A DNA stretch of 28,491 nucleotides from Opitutia bacterium UBA7876. GTDB lineage: Bacteria > Verrucomicrobiota > Verrucomicrobiia > Opitutales > Seribacteraceae. Below the pieces are notes generated by a model, which saw only the letters and a list, made by a program, of their open reading frames with translations, was not told where the DNA came from and searched no databases. The position numbers were made by a program, and so were the translations under genes. This document shows positions 7,476-14,187 of this stretch, one piece after another (position 1 is the first letter of the stretch; the number at the start of each line of letters is the position of its first letter). The DNA is taken from contig DLRY01000098.1 in assembly GCA_002500665.1 (NCBI GenBank), forward strand, positions 1 to 28,491. The letters run 5' to 3'.

Positions 7476-7781
7476 CTACCAGGAGGCCTTGATTACGCCA
7501 GGCACCTTGCCTTGCAGGGCTAGTTCTCGAAAGGATATGCGAGACAAGCCGAATTTCCTGATTGTTGCTCTTGGCCTTCCCGTAAGCGTACAACGATTGA
7601 CAAGCCTTACCGCCGAGGAATTACGCGGCAACTTGGCCAATTTGGCCTGGGCGGCATAGAAGTCCTCCTCGCTGACGTCGGGGTCGGCAAGGATCTTCTT
7701 GAGGGCGGCTCGCTTTGCGGAATAGCGGGCAACCATCCTCTCTCTTTTCTTGTTTCGGTGAATAACGGACTTTTTGGCCAT
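7476..7781 (-). CDS. rpsN: 30S ribosomal protein S14, zinc-free form
   Basis: S14 sits in the 30S head next to S3, S10 and S19. The product is 101 residues, the long form without the CXXC zinc site. It begins MAKKSVIHRNKKRERMVARY and shows the signature NRCTLTGRPRATIRKFGLSRISFRELA (about 63-89). The ending GKVPGVIKASW is typical. The long zinc-free form is useful for classification, because many Gram-positive bacteria carry the short zinc form at this position. It lies between rplE and rpsH, as in the spc operon. No Shine-Dalgarno sequence is visible. Confidence 0.97.
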   Translation of the reverse strand: MAKKSVIHRNKKRERMVARYSAKRAALKKILADPDVSEEDFYAAQAKLAKLPRNSSAVRLVNRCTLTGRPRATIRKFGLSRISFRELALQGKVPGVIKASW

Positions 7782-7799
7782 GGTGGGAACAGTTTGAAG

Positions 7800-8375
7800 T
7801 TAAGCGGCTTCCTGTGAGGTCTCCTGATCGCTGGAATGCTTGCGAAAAGGCATACCGAGCAATTTCAGCAGAGCCGCACCCTCCTGATCGGTCTCGGCGG
7901 AGGTTACGATTGATATGTCGAGCCCGGTATTGACACGCTGACGCTCAACCTTGATTTCGGGGAAAATGCTGTGATCGGTAATCCCCAGAGTGTAATTACC
8001 CTTGCCGTCGAGCTTGGCCGGAACACCACGGAAATCGCGGATGTTGGGTAAGGCGATTGCAATCAGGCGAAGCAGGAACTCCCACATTTTATTTCCCCTA
8101 AGGGTTACCTTGATTCCGACCGGCATACCTTGACGGAGCTTGAAGTTCGAGACGCTTACCTTGGCCTTGACCACAACTGGCGACTGACCCGCTAAGGAGG
8201 ATATGTCTTTTCTCAGTTCCTCTATGCCGTTCTTGTCGAGCTCGACGCCGAAGGAACTGTTGAGAACGACTTTTTCAACCTTCGGAACTTGGTGCACGTT
8301 CGCATAACCCTGGCTCTTCATAAGCGCCGGAATGGCTTCCTCGGTGTAAAGTTTCTTAAGTTCGGGAATTCTCAT
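7800..8375 (-). CDS. rplE: 50S ribosomal protein L5
   Basis: L5 binds 5S rRNA and forms bridge B1b with S13. The product is 191 residues, slightly longer than the usual 179-185 because of a short polar C-terminus (SSDQETSQEAA). The family blocks are clear: KLYTEEAIPALMKSQGYANVHQVPKVEKVVLNSSFG at the start, LAGQSPVVVKAKVSVSNFKLRQGMPVG, RDFRGVPAKLDGKGNYTLGITDHSIFPEI and the DISIVTSAETDQEGAALLKLLGMPF close. AGAGGA stands about 8 bases before the ATG, a usable ribosome binding site. It follows rplX and precedes rpsN. Confidence 0.97.
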   Translation of the reverse strand: MRIPELKKLYTEEAIPALMKSQGYANVHQVPKVEKVVLNSSFGVELDKNGIEELRKDISSLAGQSPVVVKAKVSVSNFKLRQGMPVGIKVTLRGNKMWEFLLRLIAIALPNIRDFRGVPAKLDGKGNYTLGITDHSIFPEIKVERQRVNTGLDISIVTSAETDQEGAALLKLLGMPFRKHSSDQETSQEAA

Positions 8376-8413
8376 TGATATATCCTCTGGTAAGCGAAGT
8401 CGGCAAAAGCGAT

Positions 8414-8647
8414 TCAGCCTTCCTTCTCGGCCAGTTTCACGTTCGAGTAGTGGATAGGAGACTCTCTCTCGACAATCGAACCTTGGGGATTGTCTTGGGA
8501 TTTGCGTTCATGTTTCTTGCGGAGGTTCACGCCTTCCACAAGTACGCGGTTCTTTTCACGGAGGACTTGAAGTACCTTGCCTTTGCTGTCCTTGTGATCT
8601 CCAGCGATGACGATGACTTCGTCTCCTTTCCTAATATTCCTGGCCAT
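8414..8647 (-). CDS. rplX: 50S ribosomal protein L24
   Basis: L24 starts 50S assembly by binding the 5' end of 23S rRNA. The product is 77 residues, at the short end of the family. It contains the KOW motif at the start (IRKGDEVIVIAGDHKDSKGKVLQVL, about 5-29), then RVLVEGVNLRKKHE and the short C-terminus. The ATG is 3 bases past the rplN stop, and GGAGGT lies inside the end of rplN, a strong coupled ribosome binding site. Its position between rplN and rplE is the standard one. Confidence 0.96.
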   Translation of the reverse strand: MARNIRKGDEVIVIAGDHKDSKGKVLQVLREKNRVLVEGVNLRKKHERKSQDNPQGSIVERESPIHYSNVKLAEKEG

Positions 8648-8650
8648 GGC

Positions 8651-9013
8651 TTAGAGTACCTCCGGGGCTAGAGAAATGATTTTCATATATTTTTGCCTGA
8701 GTTCACGGGCAACGGGTCCAAAAATCCGCGTGCCCCTTGGGGTGCCGTCGTCGTTTACGATTACCACGGCATTTTCGTCGAAGCGAAGGTAGCTGCCGTC
8801 GCGTCTCCTCATCGGAGCACGAGTTCGGACAACAACCGCCCTCACCACGGAACCCTTCTTTACGGCTGCCTCCGTGGAGCTCTCCTTAACGTGACATACG
8901 ATGATATCGCCAACGGATGCCGTCTTTTTGTTTTGACCTATGCGACGTATCATGCGGACTTTCTTTGCCCCCGTATTATCCGCCACTTCAAGCCTGCTGA
9001 GTAACTGTATCAT
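8651..9013 (-). CDS. rplN: 50S ribosomal protein L14
   Basis: L14 sits at the subunit interface, contacting 16S rRNA helix 14 and being the target of the silencing factor RsfS. The product is 120 residues, very close to the 122-123 norm. It starts MIQLLSRLEVADNTGAKKVRMI, contains GDIIVCHVKESS and VRTRAPMRRRDGSYLRFDENAVVIVND, and ends IFGPVARELRQKYMKIISLAPEVL, all signature segments. It follows rpsQ by 9 bases. Only a weak AAGG-like sequence precedes the start. Confidence 0.98.
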   Translation of the reverse strand: MIQLLSRLEVADNTGAKKVRMIRRIGQNKKTASVGDIIVCHVKESSTEAAVKKGSVVRAVVVRTRAPMRRRDGSYLRFDENAVVIVNDDGTPRGTRIFGPVARELRQKYMKIISLAPEVL

Positions 9014-9022
9014 TGCCTTAAA

Positions 9023-9295
9023 CTAGAGGACTGGTGCCTTTTCGATAATTTCCACGACCCGCCATCTCTTTAACTTACTGATGGGGCGAGTGGCCATGAT
9101 GCGAACCTTGTCCCCCACCTTTGACTGATTGCTTTCGTCGTGGACGTGAACGGTGGTCTTTCGACGAATCTCTTTTTTGTAGAGAGGGTGGGGAGTCTTG
9201 TATTCGTATACCACCTTAAGGGATTTGTCGCCCGTCTTGGACCTAACCACCCCTTGAAGCTCCTTGCGGTTATTTCTTGTCTTTTCTTCGCTCAT
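9023..9295 (-). CDS. rpsQ: 30S ribosomal protein S17
   Basis: S17 is an early-binding OB-fold protein of the 30S body. The product is 90 residues, within the normal range. After a short polar N-terminus come KELQGVVRSKTGDKSLKVVYEYKTPHPLYKKEIRRKTTVHVHDE (about 11-54) and VGDKVRIMATRPISKLKRWRVVEII (about 61-85), the standard S17 strands and loop. It lies between rpmC and rplN, 11 bases after the rpmC stop. No Shine-Dalgarno sequence is visible. Confidence 0.97.
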   Translation of the reverse strand: MSEEKTRNNRKELQGVVRSKTGDKSLKVVYEYKTPHPLYKKEIRRKTTVHVHDESNQSKVGDKVRIMATRPISKLKRWRVVEIIEKAPVL

Positions 9296-9306
9296 TGAAA
9301 TCGGGG

Positions 9307-9498
9307 CTAGCTTGCCTTGGATTGGTTAAGGACGGTGAGGATGCGCGCCCTGTCCCGCCTAATGCTCTTGAGGAGGTGAGGTTTCTCCAGTTGACCGGTC
9401 TGTTTGCGTACCTGAAGTTGCAACAGTTCTTCGCCAAGTTCACGGAACTTATTTTGTAATTCCGCTTCCGACATTTCCTTGATTTCGGTAATTTTCAT
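9307..9498 (-). CDS. rpmC: 50S ribosomal protein L29
   Basis: L29 is a small helical protein beside the tunnel exit that helps dock trigger factor and SRP. From ATG 9498 the product is 63 residues, normal for L29. It starts MKITEIKEMSEAELQNKFRELGEELLQL and ends with KSIRRDRARILTVLNQ, a two-helix antiparallel structure. A TTG three codons earlier is in frame but would overlap the rplP stop and offers no better site, so the ATG is chosen. The gap to rplP is 5 bases, suggesting translational coupling. Confidence 0.95.
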   Translation of the reverse strand: MKITEIKEMSEAELQNKFRELGEELLQLQVRKQTGQLEKPHLLKSIRRDRARILTVLNQSKAS

Positions 9499-9503
9499 GC
9501 CTG

Positions 9504-9926
9504 TCAAAAACTTTGGGTTCGAGTTATCAAGCGACAGCGAAAGGGGAGTTTCGAGTCGGCAAGACCAAGTGCCTCGCGGGCCAATGTCAGGGAGCAGCCT
9601 GCAATCTCGAAAAGGACGTGCCCGGGCTTGATCACTGCGACCCAGTGGTCGACCGGACCCTTGCCCTTACCTTGTCTCGTTTCGGCCGGCTTTTTGGTTA
9701 CGGGTTTGTGGGGGAACACCCGAATCCAAACTTTTCCCTTCCGCTTAAGGTGCCTGTTGATCGCAACGCGGGCAGCCTCGATCTGGTTGGACGTCATCCT
9801 CCCGCGCGAAAGGGATTGTATCCCATACTCACCAAAGGACACGGTATTGCCACGAGAAGCGGTACCGCGCACTCGACCCTTGTGGACCTTACGGTATTTC
9901 GTACGTGATGGAAGTAGCTTTGGCAT
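9504..9926 (-). CDS. rplP: 50S ribosomal protein L16
   Basis: L16 supports A-site tRNA accommodation at the base of the central protuberance. The product is 140 residues, the family norm. Signature segments are MPKLLPSRTKYRKVHKGRVRG, GEYGIQSLSRGRMTSNQIEAARVAINRHLKRKGKVWIRVFPHKPVTKKP and ETRQGKGKGPVDHWVAVIKPGHVLFEI. The arginine in the MTSNQIEAAR region and the RMGKGKG-like turn (here RQGKGKG) are both present. It follows rpsC by 21 bases. No Shine-Dalgarno sequence is visible. Confidence 0.98.
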   Translation of the reverse strand: MPKLLPSRTKYRKVHKGRVRGTASRGNTVSFGEYGIQSLSRGRMTSNQIEAARVAINRHLKRKGKVWIRVFPHKPVTKKPAETRQGKGKGPVDHWVAVIKPGHVLFEIAGCSLTLAREALGLADSKLPFRCRLITRTQSF

Positions 9927-9947
9927 GATTAGTTCTAGGTAGGTGGC

Positions 9948-10583
9948 TCAGAAAATCTTGTCTTCGTCCTTGAGGCAAATCCAGCACTTGATCCCAATTA
10001 TTCCGTAGACCGTGTTTGCCTCGACCAAGCCGTAGTCGATATTCTCGCGAAGGGTATGCAGGGGCACCCGGCCCTCTCTTTGTTGTTCGGTCCGAGCTAT
10101 ATCCGCACCCGCCAACCGTCCGGCACATTGAATTCTTATCCCTTCGGCTCCCATGGACATGGTCGTCTGGACTGCCTTCTTCATGGCCCGGCGAAAAGCA
10201 ATTCTACGCTCCAGTTGCAGGGCAACGTTTTCGGCGACAAGGGAGGCCACCAGATCGGGCTTCTTGATCTCCTGAATTTCCAAGCGGATATCCTTGCCTG
10301 CAACCCGGTTGAGGGAATCCCTGAGGGAATCCAACTCTTGTCCCTTTCGCCCGATGACGATTCCCGGGCGAGCCGTCCAGATGGTAACTCTCGTGCGCGA
10401 CGACGTCCGTTCGATGACGATCCTGGGCACGGAAGCAAAGCGCAACTTCTTGTCGAGGAAGCCTCGGATGAGGTTGTCCTCCTCCATAAACTTGGAATAG
10501 TCATGCTTGTTGGCATACCAACGAGCACTCCAGTTCCTGCGAACGCCAAGCCTAAAGCCGATTGGATTAACTTTTTGTCCCAT
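9948..10583 (-). CDS. rpsC: 30S ribosomal protein S3
   Basis: S3 lines the mRNA entry pore in the 30S head and contributes to helicase activity. The product is 211 residues, close to the usual 210-235. It opens MGQKVNPIGFRLGVRRNWSARWYA. The KH domain motif GIVIGRKGQEL lies at about 74-84. The C-terminal domain shows GAEGIRIQCAGRLAGADIARTEQQREGRVPLHTLRENIDYG (about 144-184). It closes with YGIIGIKCWICL and a short charged end. It sits after rplV (6-base gap) and before rplP. No Shine-Dalgarno sequence is visible. Confidence 0.98.
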   Translation of the reverse strand: MGQKVNPIGFRLGVRRNWSARWYANKHDYSKFMEEDNLIRGFLDKKLRFASVPRIVIERTSSRTRVTIWTARPGIVIGRKGQELDSLRDSLNRVAGKDIRLEIQEIKKPDLVASLVAENVALQLERRIAFRRAMKKAVQTTMSMGAEGIRIQCAGRLAGADIARTEQQREGRVPLHTLRENIDYGLVEANTVYGIIGIKCWICLKDEDKIF

Positions 10584-10589
10584 GATAAA

Positions 10590-10925
10590 TTAAGCTTCGT
10601 CGGTTAAGGTGATGCGGAGGTGGCTCATTCTCTTCTTATAGGGGTGAGCCGAACCCCGGGCACAGGGCCTAAACCTTTTAAGAGCTGGTCCGTCCTCCAC
10701 GATGGCTTCGCGAATGACGAGATCGTCCGCGTTCAAATTGGAGTTGTTCTCGGCGTTGGCCATGGCGGACTGGAGAGTCTTCGACAGCATACGGGCGGCC
10801 TTGCGGGGAATAAACTTTAAAATGGAAACTCCCTCGGTAGCCTTCTTTCCGGGAAGAATTCGCGCAACTTCCCTCGCTTTCCTGGGCGAGATTCTCATGT
10901 ACTTCGAATAAGACTTGATTTCCAT
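10590..10925 (-). CDS. rplV: 50S ribosomal protein L22
   Basis: L22 sends a beta hairpin into the nascent peptide tunnel near the macrolide site. The product is 111 residues, normal. It begins MEIKSYSKYMRISPRKAREVARIL, has AENNSNLNADDLVIREAIVEDGPALKRFRP, and ends with the hairpin and strand ARGSAHPYKKRMSHLRITL. The hairpin tip has the usual sequence without insertions of the kind linked to macrolide resistance. It begins 3 bases after the rpsS stop. No Shine-Dalgarno sequence is visible. Confidence 0.97.
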   Translation of the reverse strand: MEIKSYSKYMRISPRKAREVARILPGKKATEGVSILKFIPRKAARMLSKTLQSAMANAENNSNLNADDLVIREAIVEDGPALKRFRPCARGSAHPYKKRMSHLRITLTDEA

Positions 10926-10928
10926 AGC

Positions 10929-11198
10929 CTACTTTTGCGTGTGGGGATTGTGAGACTTGAAGGAGCGAGTGGCTGAGAATTCTCCCAGTTTATGACCAAC
11001 CATGTTCTCGGTAACGTATACCGGGAGAAAGTTCTTCCCGTTATGAACGGTAAAGTTGAGGCCAACGAACTCGGGGGTTATGGTTGAACGCCTAGACCAA
11101 GTCTTGATGGGTTTTCTATCCCCATCATGCTGAGCCTTCACGACCTTTTGCATGAGGCTCGGGTCAACGAAAAATCCTTTTTTTCTGGAACGTGTCAT
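10929..11198 (-). CDS. rpsS: 30S ribosomal protein S19
   Basis: S19 forms a head complex with S13 and contacts the 50S subunit. The product is 89 residues, the family norm. It starts MTRSRKKGFFVDPSLMQKV and shows KTWSRRSTITPEFVGLNFTVHNGKNFLPVYVTENMVGHKLGEFSATRSF (about 33-81), a nearly diagnostic block. It starts 10 bases after the rplB stop, with only a weak AAGG upstream. rplV follows. Confidence 0.98.
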   Translation of the reverse strand: MTRSRKKGFFVDPSLMQKVVKAQHDGDRKPIKTWSRRSTITPEFVGLNFTVHNGKNFLPVYVTENMVGHKLGEFSATRSFKSHNPHTQK

Positions 11199-11208
11199 GA
11201 TCTAAACC

Positions 11209-12048
11209 TTATTTGACCCTTCTGCCGTTACGACGAACGAGGATTTGAGAGTTGGAGGGTTTTGATTTCTTTCTCGTGGGAAAGCCCTTGGACAATTGCC
11301 CCCACGGGGAAGATGGATGACCACCTCCCGAGGTTCGACCTTCACCCCCACCCATAGGATGATCAACGGGGTTCATCGCAACACCACGAACTCGGGGTCT
11401 GCGGCCCTTCCAGCGGTTACGACCGGCCTTTCCGATGGTCGATTTCTGGTGGCTGGCATTGCCGACCGCACCTATGGTCGCACGACAGTTCTCCTTGACC
11501 AGTCGGATTTCACCGCTTGGCATTTTTAGGGAAGCCTGGCCATTGTCTATGGAAATCAGTCGTACGCCAGATCCGGCGGATCGGGCTATGACGGCACCCG
11601 CTCCGGGCAACATCTCAACGCAGTGTACCTTTGTTCCCACGGGAAGTTGATTGAGAGGCAGGCAGTTTCCTACCTTGAATTCGATTTTTTCATGGGAGCT
11701 CAGGATACTGTCCCCTACCTTGAGGTCTTCCGGGGCAAGAATGTAGGATTTCTCGCCATCGGAATACTCCAGTAGGGCCAAGTGGGCCGTCCTGTTGGGG
11801 TCATACTCCAAGGCAATCACCTTCGCAGGTTCGTCCAGTCTCAAACGCCTAAAATCAATGGTCCTAAACAATCGCTTATGGCCTCCGCCCCGGCGACGCG
11901 AGGTTATACGACCATAGGCATTGCGACCCTTTTTGCGATGAACGCCCTTGGTAAGCGCCTTTTCGGGGCGCTTATTGCTCAGTTCCACCTTGTTTTTGTA
12001 GTAAAAGCGGCCGGACGGGGTAACTGGTTTTTGTTGTATGACTGGCAT
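11209..12048 (-). CDS. rplB: 50S ribosomal protein L2
   Basis: L2 is a core 23S rRNA binder needed for subunit joining and peptidyl transferase activity. From ATG 12048 the product is 279 residues, the usual 273-280. It shows VTPSGRFYYKNK, RITSRRRGGGHKRLFRTIDFRR (about 47-68), SAGSGVRL and the C-terminal RGVAMNPVDHPMGGGEGRTSGG. H230 corresponds to the functionally important E. coli H229. The frame runs open far upstream into rplW and rplD, but that part has no family similarity. GAGGAGG 6 bases before ATG 12048 decides the start. It follows rplW by 20 bases and precedes rpsS. Confidence 0.98.
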   Translation of the reverse strand: MPVIQQKPVTPSGRFYYKNKVELSNKRPEKALTKGVHRKKGRNAYGRITSRRRGGGHKRLFRTIDFRRLRLDEPAKVIALEYDPNRTAHLALLEYSDGEKSYILAPEDLKVGDSILSSHEKIEFKVGNCLPLNQLPVGTKVHCVEMLPGAGAVIARSAGSGVRLISIDNGQASLKMPSGEIRLVKENCRATIGAVGNASHQKSTIGKAGRNRWKGRRPRVRGVAMNPVDHPMGGGEGRTSGGGHPSSPWGQLSKGFPTRKKSKPSNSQILVRRNGRRVK

Positions 12049-12054
12049 GATGAT

Positions 12055-12061
12055 CCTCCTC
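12055..12061 (-). promoter_or_regulatory. Shine-Dalgarno sequence that decides the rplB start
   Basis: GAGGAGG lies 6 bases before ATG 12048. The reading frame is open far upstream, so this site, together with the family N-terminus, fixes the true start of L2. Confidence 0.8.
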
Positions 12062-12068
12062 TTGCTTG

Positions 12069-12359
12069 TTAGGCCAAGTCTATGCTGTCGCCAGCTTCGA
12101 GGGTAACGATGGCCTTCTTGTAGCCACTGGTAAAACCTTCCTTGTTTCGACGAGTACGATCCCTCTTGGATTTGGGTTTTGCGTTCAATGTGTTTACGCT
12201 CAAAACACTGACGCCAAAAGTCTTCTCCACCGCATCCTTGACGTTGGTACGACTGGCGGACGAAGAAACGACAAATGAATACTTGTTCAAGTTGGCCGAA
12301 AGCATAGTCGCCTTCTCGGTCAAAAGCGCTTGGTTCAAGATGGTAACCGCCTCCTTCAT
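12069..12359 (-). CDS. rplW: 50S ribosomal protein L23
   Basis: L23 lies at the tunnel exit and is the docking site for trigger factor and SRP. The product is 96 residues, normal. It shows LNQALLTEKATMLSANLNKYSFVVSSSASRTNVKDAVEKTFGVSVLSVNTLNAK (about 8-61), including the TEK motif and the conserved VKDAVEKTFGV helix, then a basic loop and AIVTLEAGDSID. The ATG overlaps the rplD stop in an ATGA arrangement, and GAGGAG lies about 11 bases upstream inside rplD. Coupled translation with L4 is likely. Confidence 0.97.
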   Translation of the reverse strand: MKEAVTILNQALLTEKATMLSANLNKYSFVVSSSASRTNVKDAVEKTFGVSVLSVNTLNAKPKSKRDRTRRNKEGFTSGYKKAIVTLEAGDSIDLA

Positions 12360-13138
12360 GACTGGCTCTCCTCTTTATTGGTTTCTTCGTTTTCGCCTTC
12401 CGCCTCGGCAGATTCTTCATTATCCGTTTCAGGGGACACGTCATCCGAGGCAGGGACCGCTTCCTTGACAGGCTCCTGAGCAACCTTCGGGTCATCAGAT
12501 GCGGAATCGCCATTGCCATATTTGGCCAATATTACGTCCAGACCCTTTAAGCTAATAATAATCCGGTCAGCCTGAACGATATCCATTGCATTAAGGTCTT
12601 GGGCCCTTCCAAGCCTTGCGTGGGCCAGGTTGCGTGCCGCCAACCCGACGCGTTCCGTAAAGGCATCCGAGACGAGCAATATCTTCTTGGACTCGGGAGC
12701 GATGATACCAATAAGTGAGTTGAAGAGCTTGGTCTTCGGGGAAGCAACCTCAATGTCCTCAATAAGGGAAATATTCTCCGAATTCGCTTGATCCACAAGT
12801 GCCCTTTCCATGGCCAGACGCTTGATCTTACGGTTGACCTTTTGGTTGTAGGAACGGGGCCTCGGGCCAAAGATTACGCCGCCGCCCCTACGCTGGATGG
12901 CTCGCTTGTCGCCCGCCCGACCAATGCCAAGACCTTTTTGTCGGTGGATTTTCTTTCCCGAGCCGGAAACTTCTGAACGAAGCTTGGTCGATGCGTTACC
13001 TTGACGGAGGTTGGCGCGAACGGCGATGATGACCTGTCTCAATGCATCCACTCCTCTCCCCTCCTCCAGCGAAGGAAAGTGGGGCACGTCCCTTTCGCCC
13101 GAAGAAGAACCATCCGCTTTAAACAATTTAAATTTCAT
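12356..13138 (-). CDS. rplD: 50S ribosomal protein L4 with acidic C-terminal tail
   Basis: L4 reaches into the peptide tunnel with a long loop and, in gamma-proteobacteria, represses the S10 operon. The product is 260 residues against about 200-210 usually. The body (1 to about 208) shows the tunnel loop with RSEVSGSGKKIHRQKGLGIGRAGDKRA and GGGVIFGPRPRSYNQKVNRKIKRLAM (about 54-110), then the C-terminal fold ending ISLKGLDVILAKYG. Residues about 210-260 form an Asp/Glu/Ser/Asn-rich tail with almost no hydrophobic residues, ending EETNKEESQS. It lies between rplC and rplW and overlaps rplW by 4 bases. No Shine-Dalgarno sequence is visible. Confidence 0.96.
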   Translation of the reverse strand: MKFKLFKADGSSSGERDVPHFPSLEEGRGVDALRQVIIAVRANLRQGNASTKLRSEVSGSGKKIHRQKGLGIGRAGDKRAIQRRGGGVIFGPRPRSYNQKVNRKIKRLAMERALVDQANSENISLIEDIEVASPKTKLFNSLIGIIAPESKKILLVSDAFTERVGLAARNLAHARLGRAQDLNAMDIVQADRIIISLKGLDVILAKYGNGDSASDDPKVAQEPVKEAVPASDDVSPETDNEESAEAEGENEETNKEESQS

Positions 13139-13147
13139 GATGATTGT

Positions 13148-13795
13148 CTAGGAGGTGGTTTTGGACTTTTTCGCGACCCGGAGTGTGATGATGGCGCCCT
13201 TGTGGCCCGGCACGCTTCCCTTGACGAGAATTATATTTTTCTCGGAAAGAACCTTGACCACCGCGAGATTCTGGGTCGTCCGGCTTGCATTTCCCATATG
13301 TCCGGGCATTTTCTTGTTCTTGAAAACGCGTCCGGGCCATTGGCAAAGCCCGTAGGAGCCACCACGCCGGTGGAACATCGATCCGTGGGACGCAGGCCCA
13401 CCCTTAAAGTTCCATCTCTTGACGACGCCCTGGAATCCCTTCCCCTTGGTCTTGGAAACGACGTCGACCATCTTGACTTCCTTGAAATGTTCGACGGTGA
13501 GAACGCTTCCACGCTCAAATTCGTGATCGTCCGAAAAGCGAATCTCCTGAGCGACCTGCTGAGCCTCAACGCCTGCCTTGGCGGCATGCCCCTTGGTGCA
13601 CTTGTTGGACTTGTTGGGAGACTTTCCCTGAGGGTTGAACCCTATTTGGATTGCAGAATAGCCATCCTTGTCGGGTGTCTTTACCTGCAGGACGGGGCAG
13701 GGGCCCGCCTCGATTATGGTAACGGGGACAAGGTTGTTGTCACCATCGTACACTTGGGTCATCCCAAGCTTTTTTCCTATTAGTTCGAGCTTCAT
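13148..13795 (-). CDS. rplC: 50S ribosomal protein L3
   Basis: L3 is an early assembly protein whose extension reaches the peptidyl transferase centre. The product is 215 residues, normal. It starts MKLELIGKKLGMTQVYDGDNNLVPVTIIEAGPC and contains GFQGVVKRWNFKGGPASHGSMFHRRGGS (about 119-146), then PGRVFKNKKMPGHMG and the closing strands with LVKGSVPGHKGAIITLR. It lies 65 bases after rpsJ, one of the larger gaps in this part of the cluster, and 9 bases before rplD. No Shine-Dalgarno sequence is visible. Confidence 0.98.
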   Translation of the reverse strand: MKLELIGKKLGMTQVYDGDNNLVPVTIIEAGPCPVLQVKTPDKDGYSAIQIGFNPQGKSPNKSNKCTKGHAAKAGVEAQQVAQEIRFSDDHEFERGSVLTVEHFKEVKMVDVVSKTKGKGFQGVVKRWNFKGGPASHGSMFHRRGGSYGLCQWPGRVFKNKKMPGHMGNASRTTQNLAVVKVLSEKNIILVKGSVPGHKGAIITLRVAKKSKTTS

Positions 13796-13860
13796 GCTTT
13801 AAGCGGCAGGCGGCAATCGGCCCTTGAGCAAACCTGCTTTAAAGGTTTATTTTGAAAATT

Positions 13861-14169
13861 TTATACGTTGATGTTGATTTCTACGCCGGCTGGCAAATTT
13901 AGCTTCTTTAGCTCATCGACGGTCTGGACGGTCGGTTCCATGATGTCGATCAAGCGCTTGTGTGTTCTCAATTCAAATTGATCCATCGACTTCTTGTCGA
14001 CGTGAGGGGAGCGGTTGACGGTGTAACGCTCTATTCTCGTTGGCATGGGAATAGGTCCCGCTACACGGGCCCCAGTCCTCTTGGCAGTATCTACGATGTC
14101 CGAAGCAGACTGGTCAATGACGCGGTAGTCAAAACCCCTGAGTTTAATTCGTATGCGTTGTCCGTTCAT
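13861..14169 (-). CDS. rpsJ: 30S ribosomal protein S10
   Basis: S10 sits in the 30S head and also acts as NusE, the NusB partner in antitermination. The product is 102 residues, the norm. It shows QRIRIKLRGFDYRVIDQSASDIVDTAKRTGARVAGPIPMPTRIERYTVNRSPHVDKKSMDQFELRTHKRLIDI (about 4-76), essentially the full family consensus. It begins 18 bases after the fusA stop. There is therefore no room for a tuf gene or for the L4-responsive leader known in E. coli. No Shine-Dalgarno sequence is visible. Confidence 0.98.
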   Translation of the reverse strand: MNGQRIRIKLRGFDYRVIDQSASDIVDTAKRTGARVAGPIPMPTRIERYTVNRSPHVDKKSMDQFELRTHKRLIDIMEPTVQTVDELKKLNLPAGVEININV

Positions 14170-14187
14170 TCTTGGTTGTAGGGCAGG

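Noticed and set aside
12049..12519. N-terminal extension of rplB to 436 residues
   Set aside because: The upstream part overlaps rplW and rplD in another frame and is not L2-like. The Shine-Dalgarno sequence and family N-terminus fix the start at 12048.
13001..13783. A 260-codon plus-strand frame opposite rplC and rplD
   Set aside because: It spans the antisense of two certain genes and has no family similarity that I can see.
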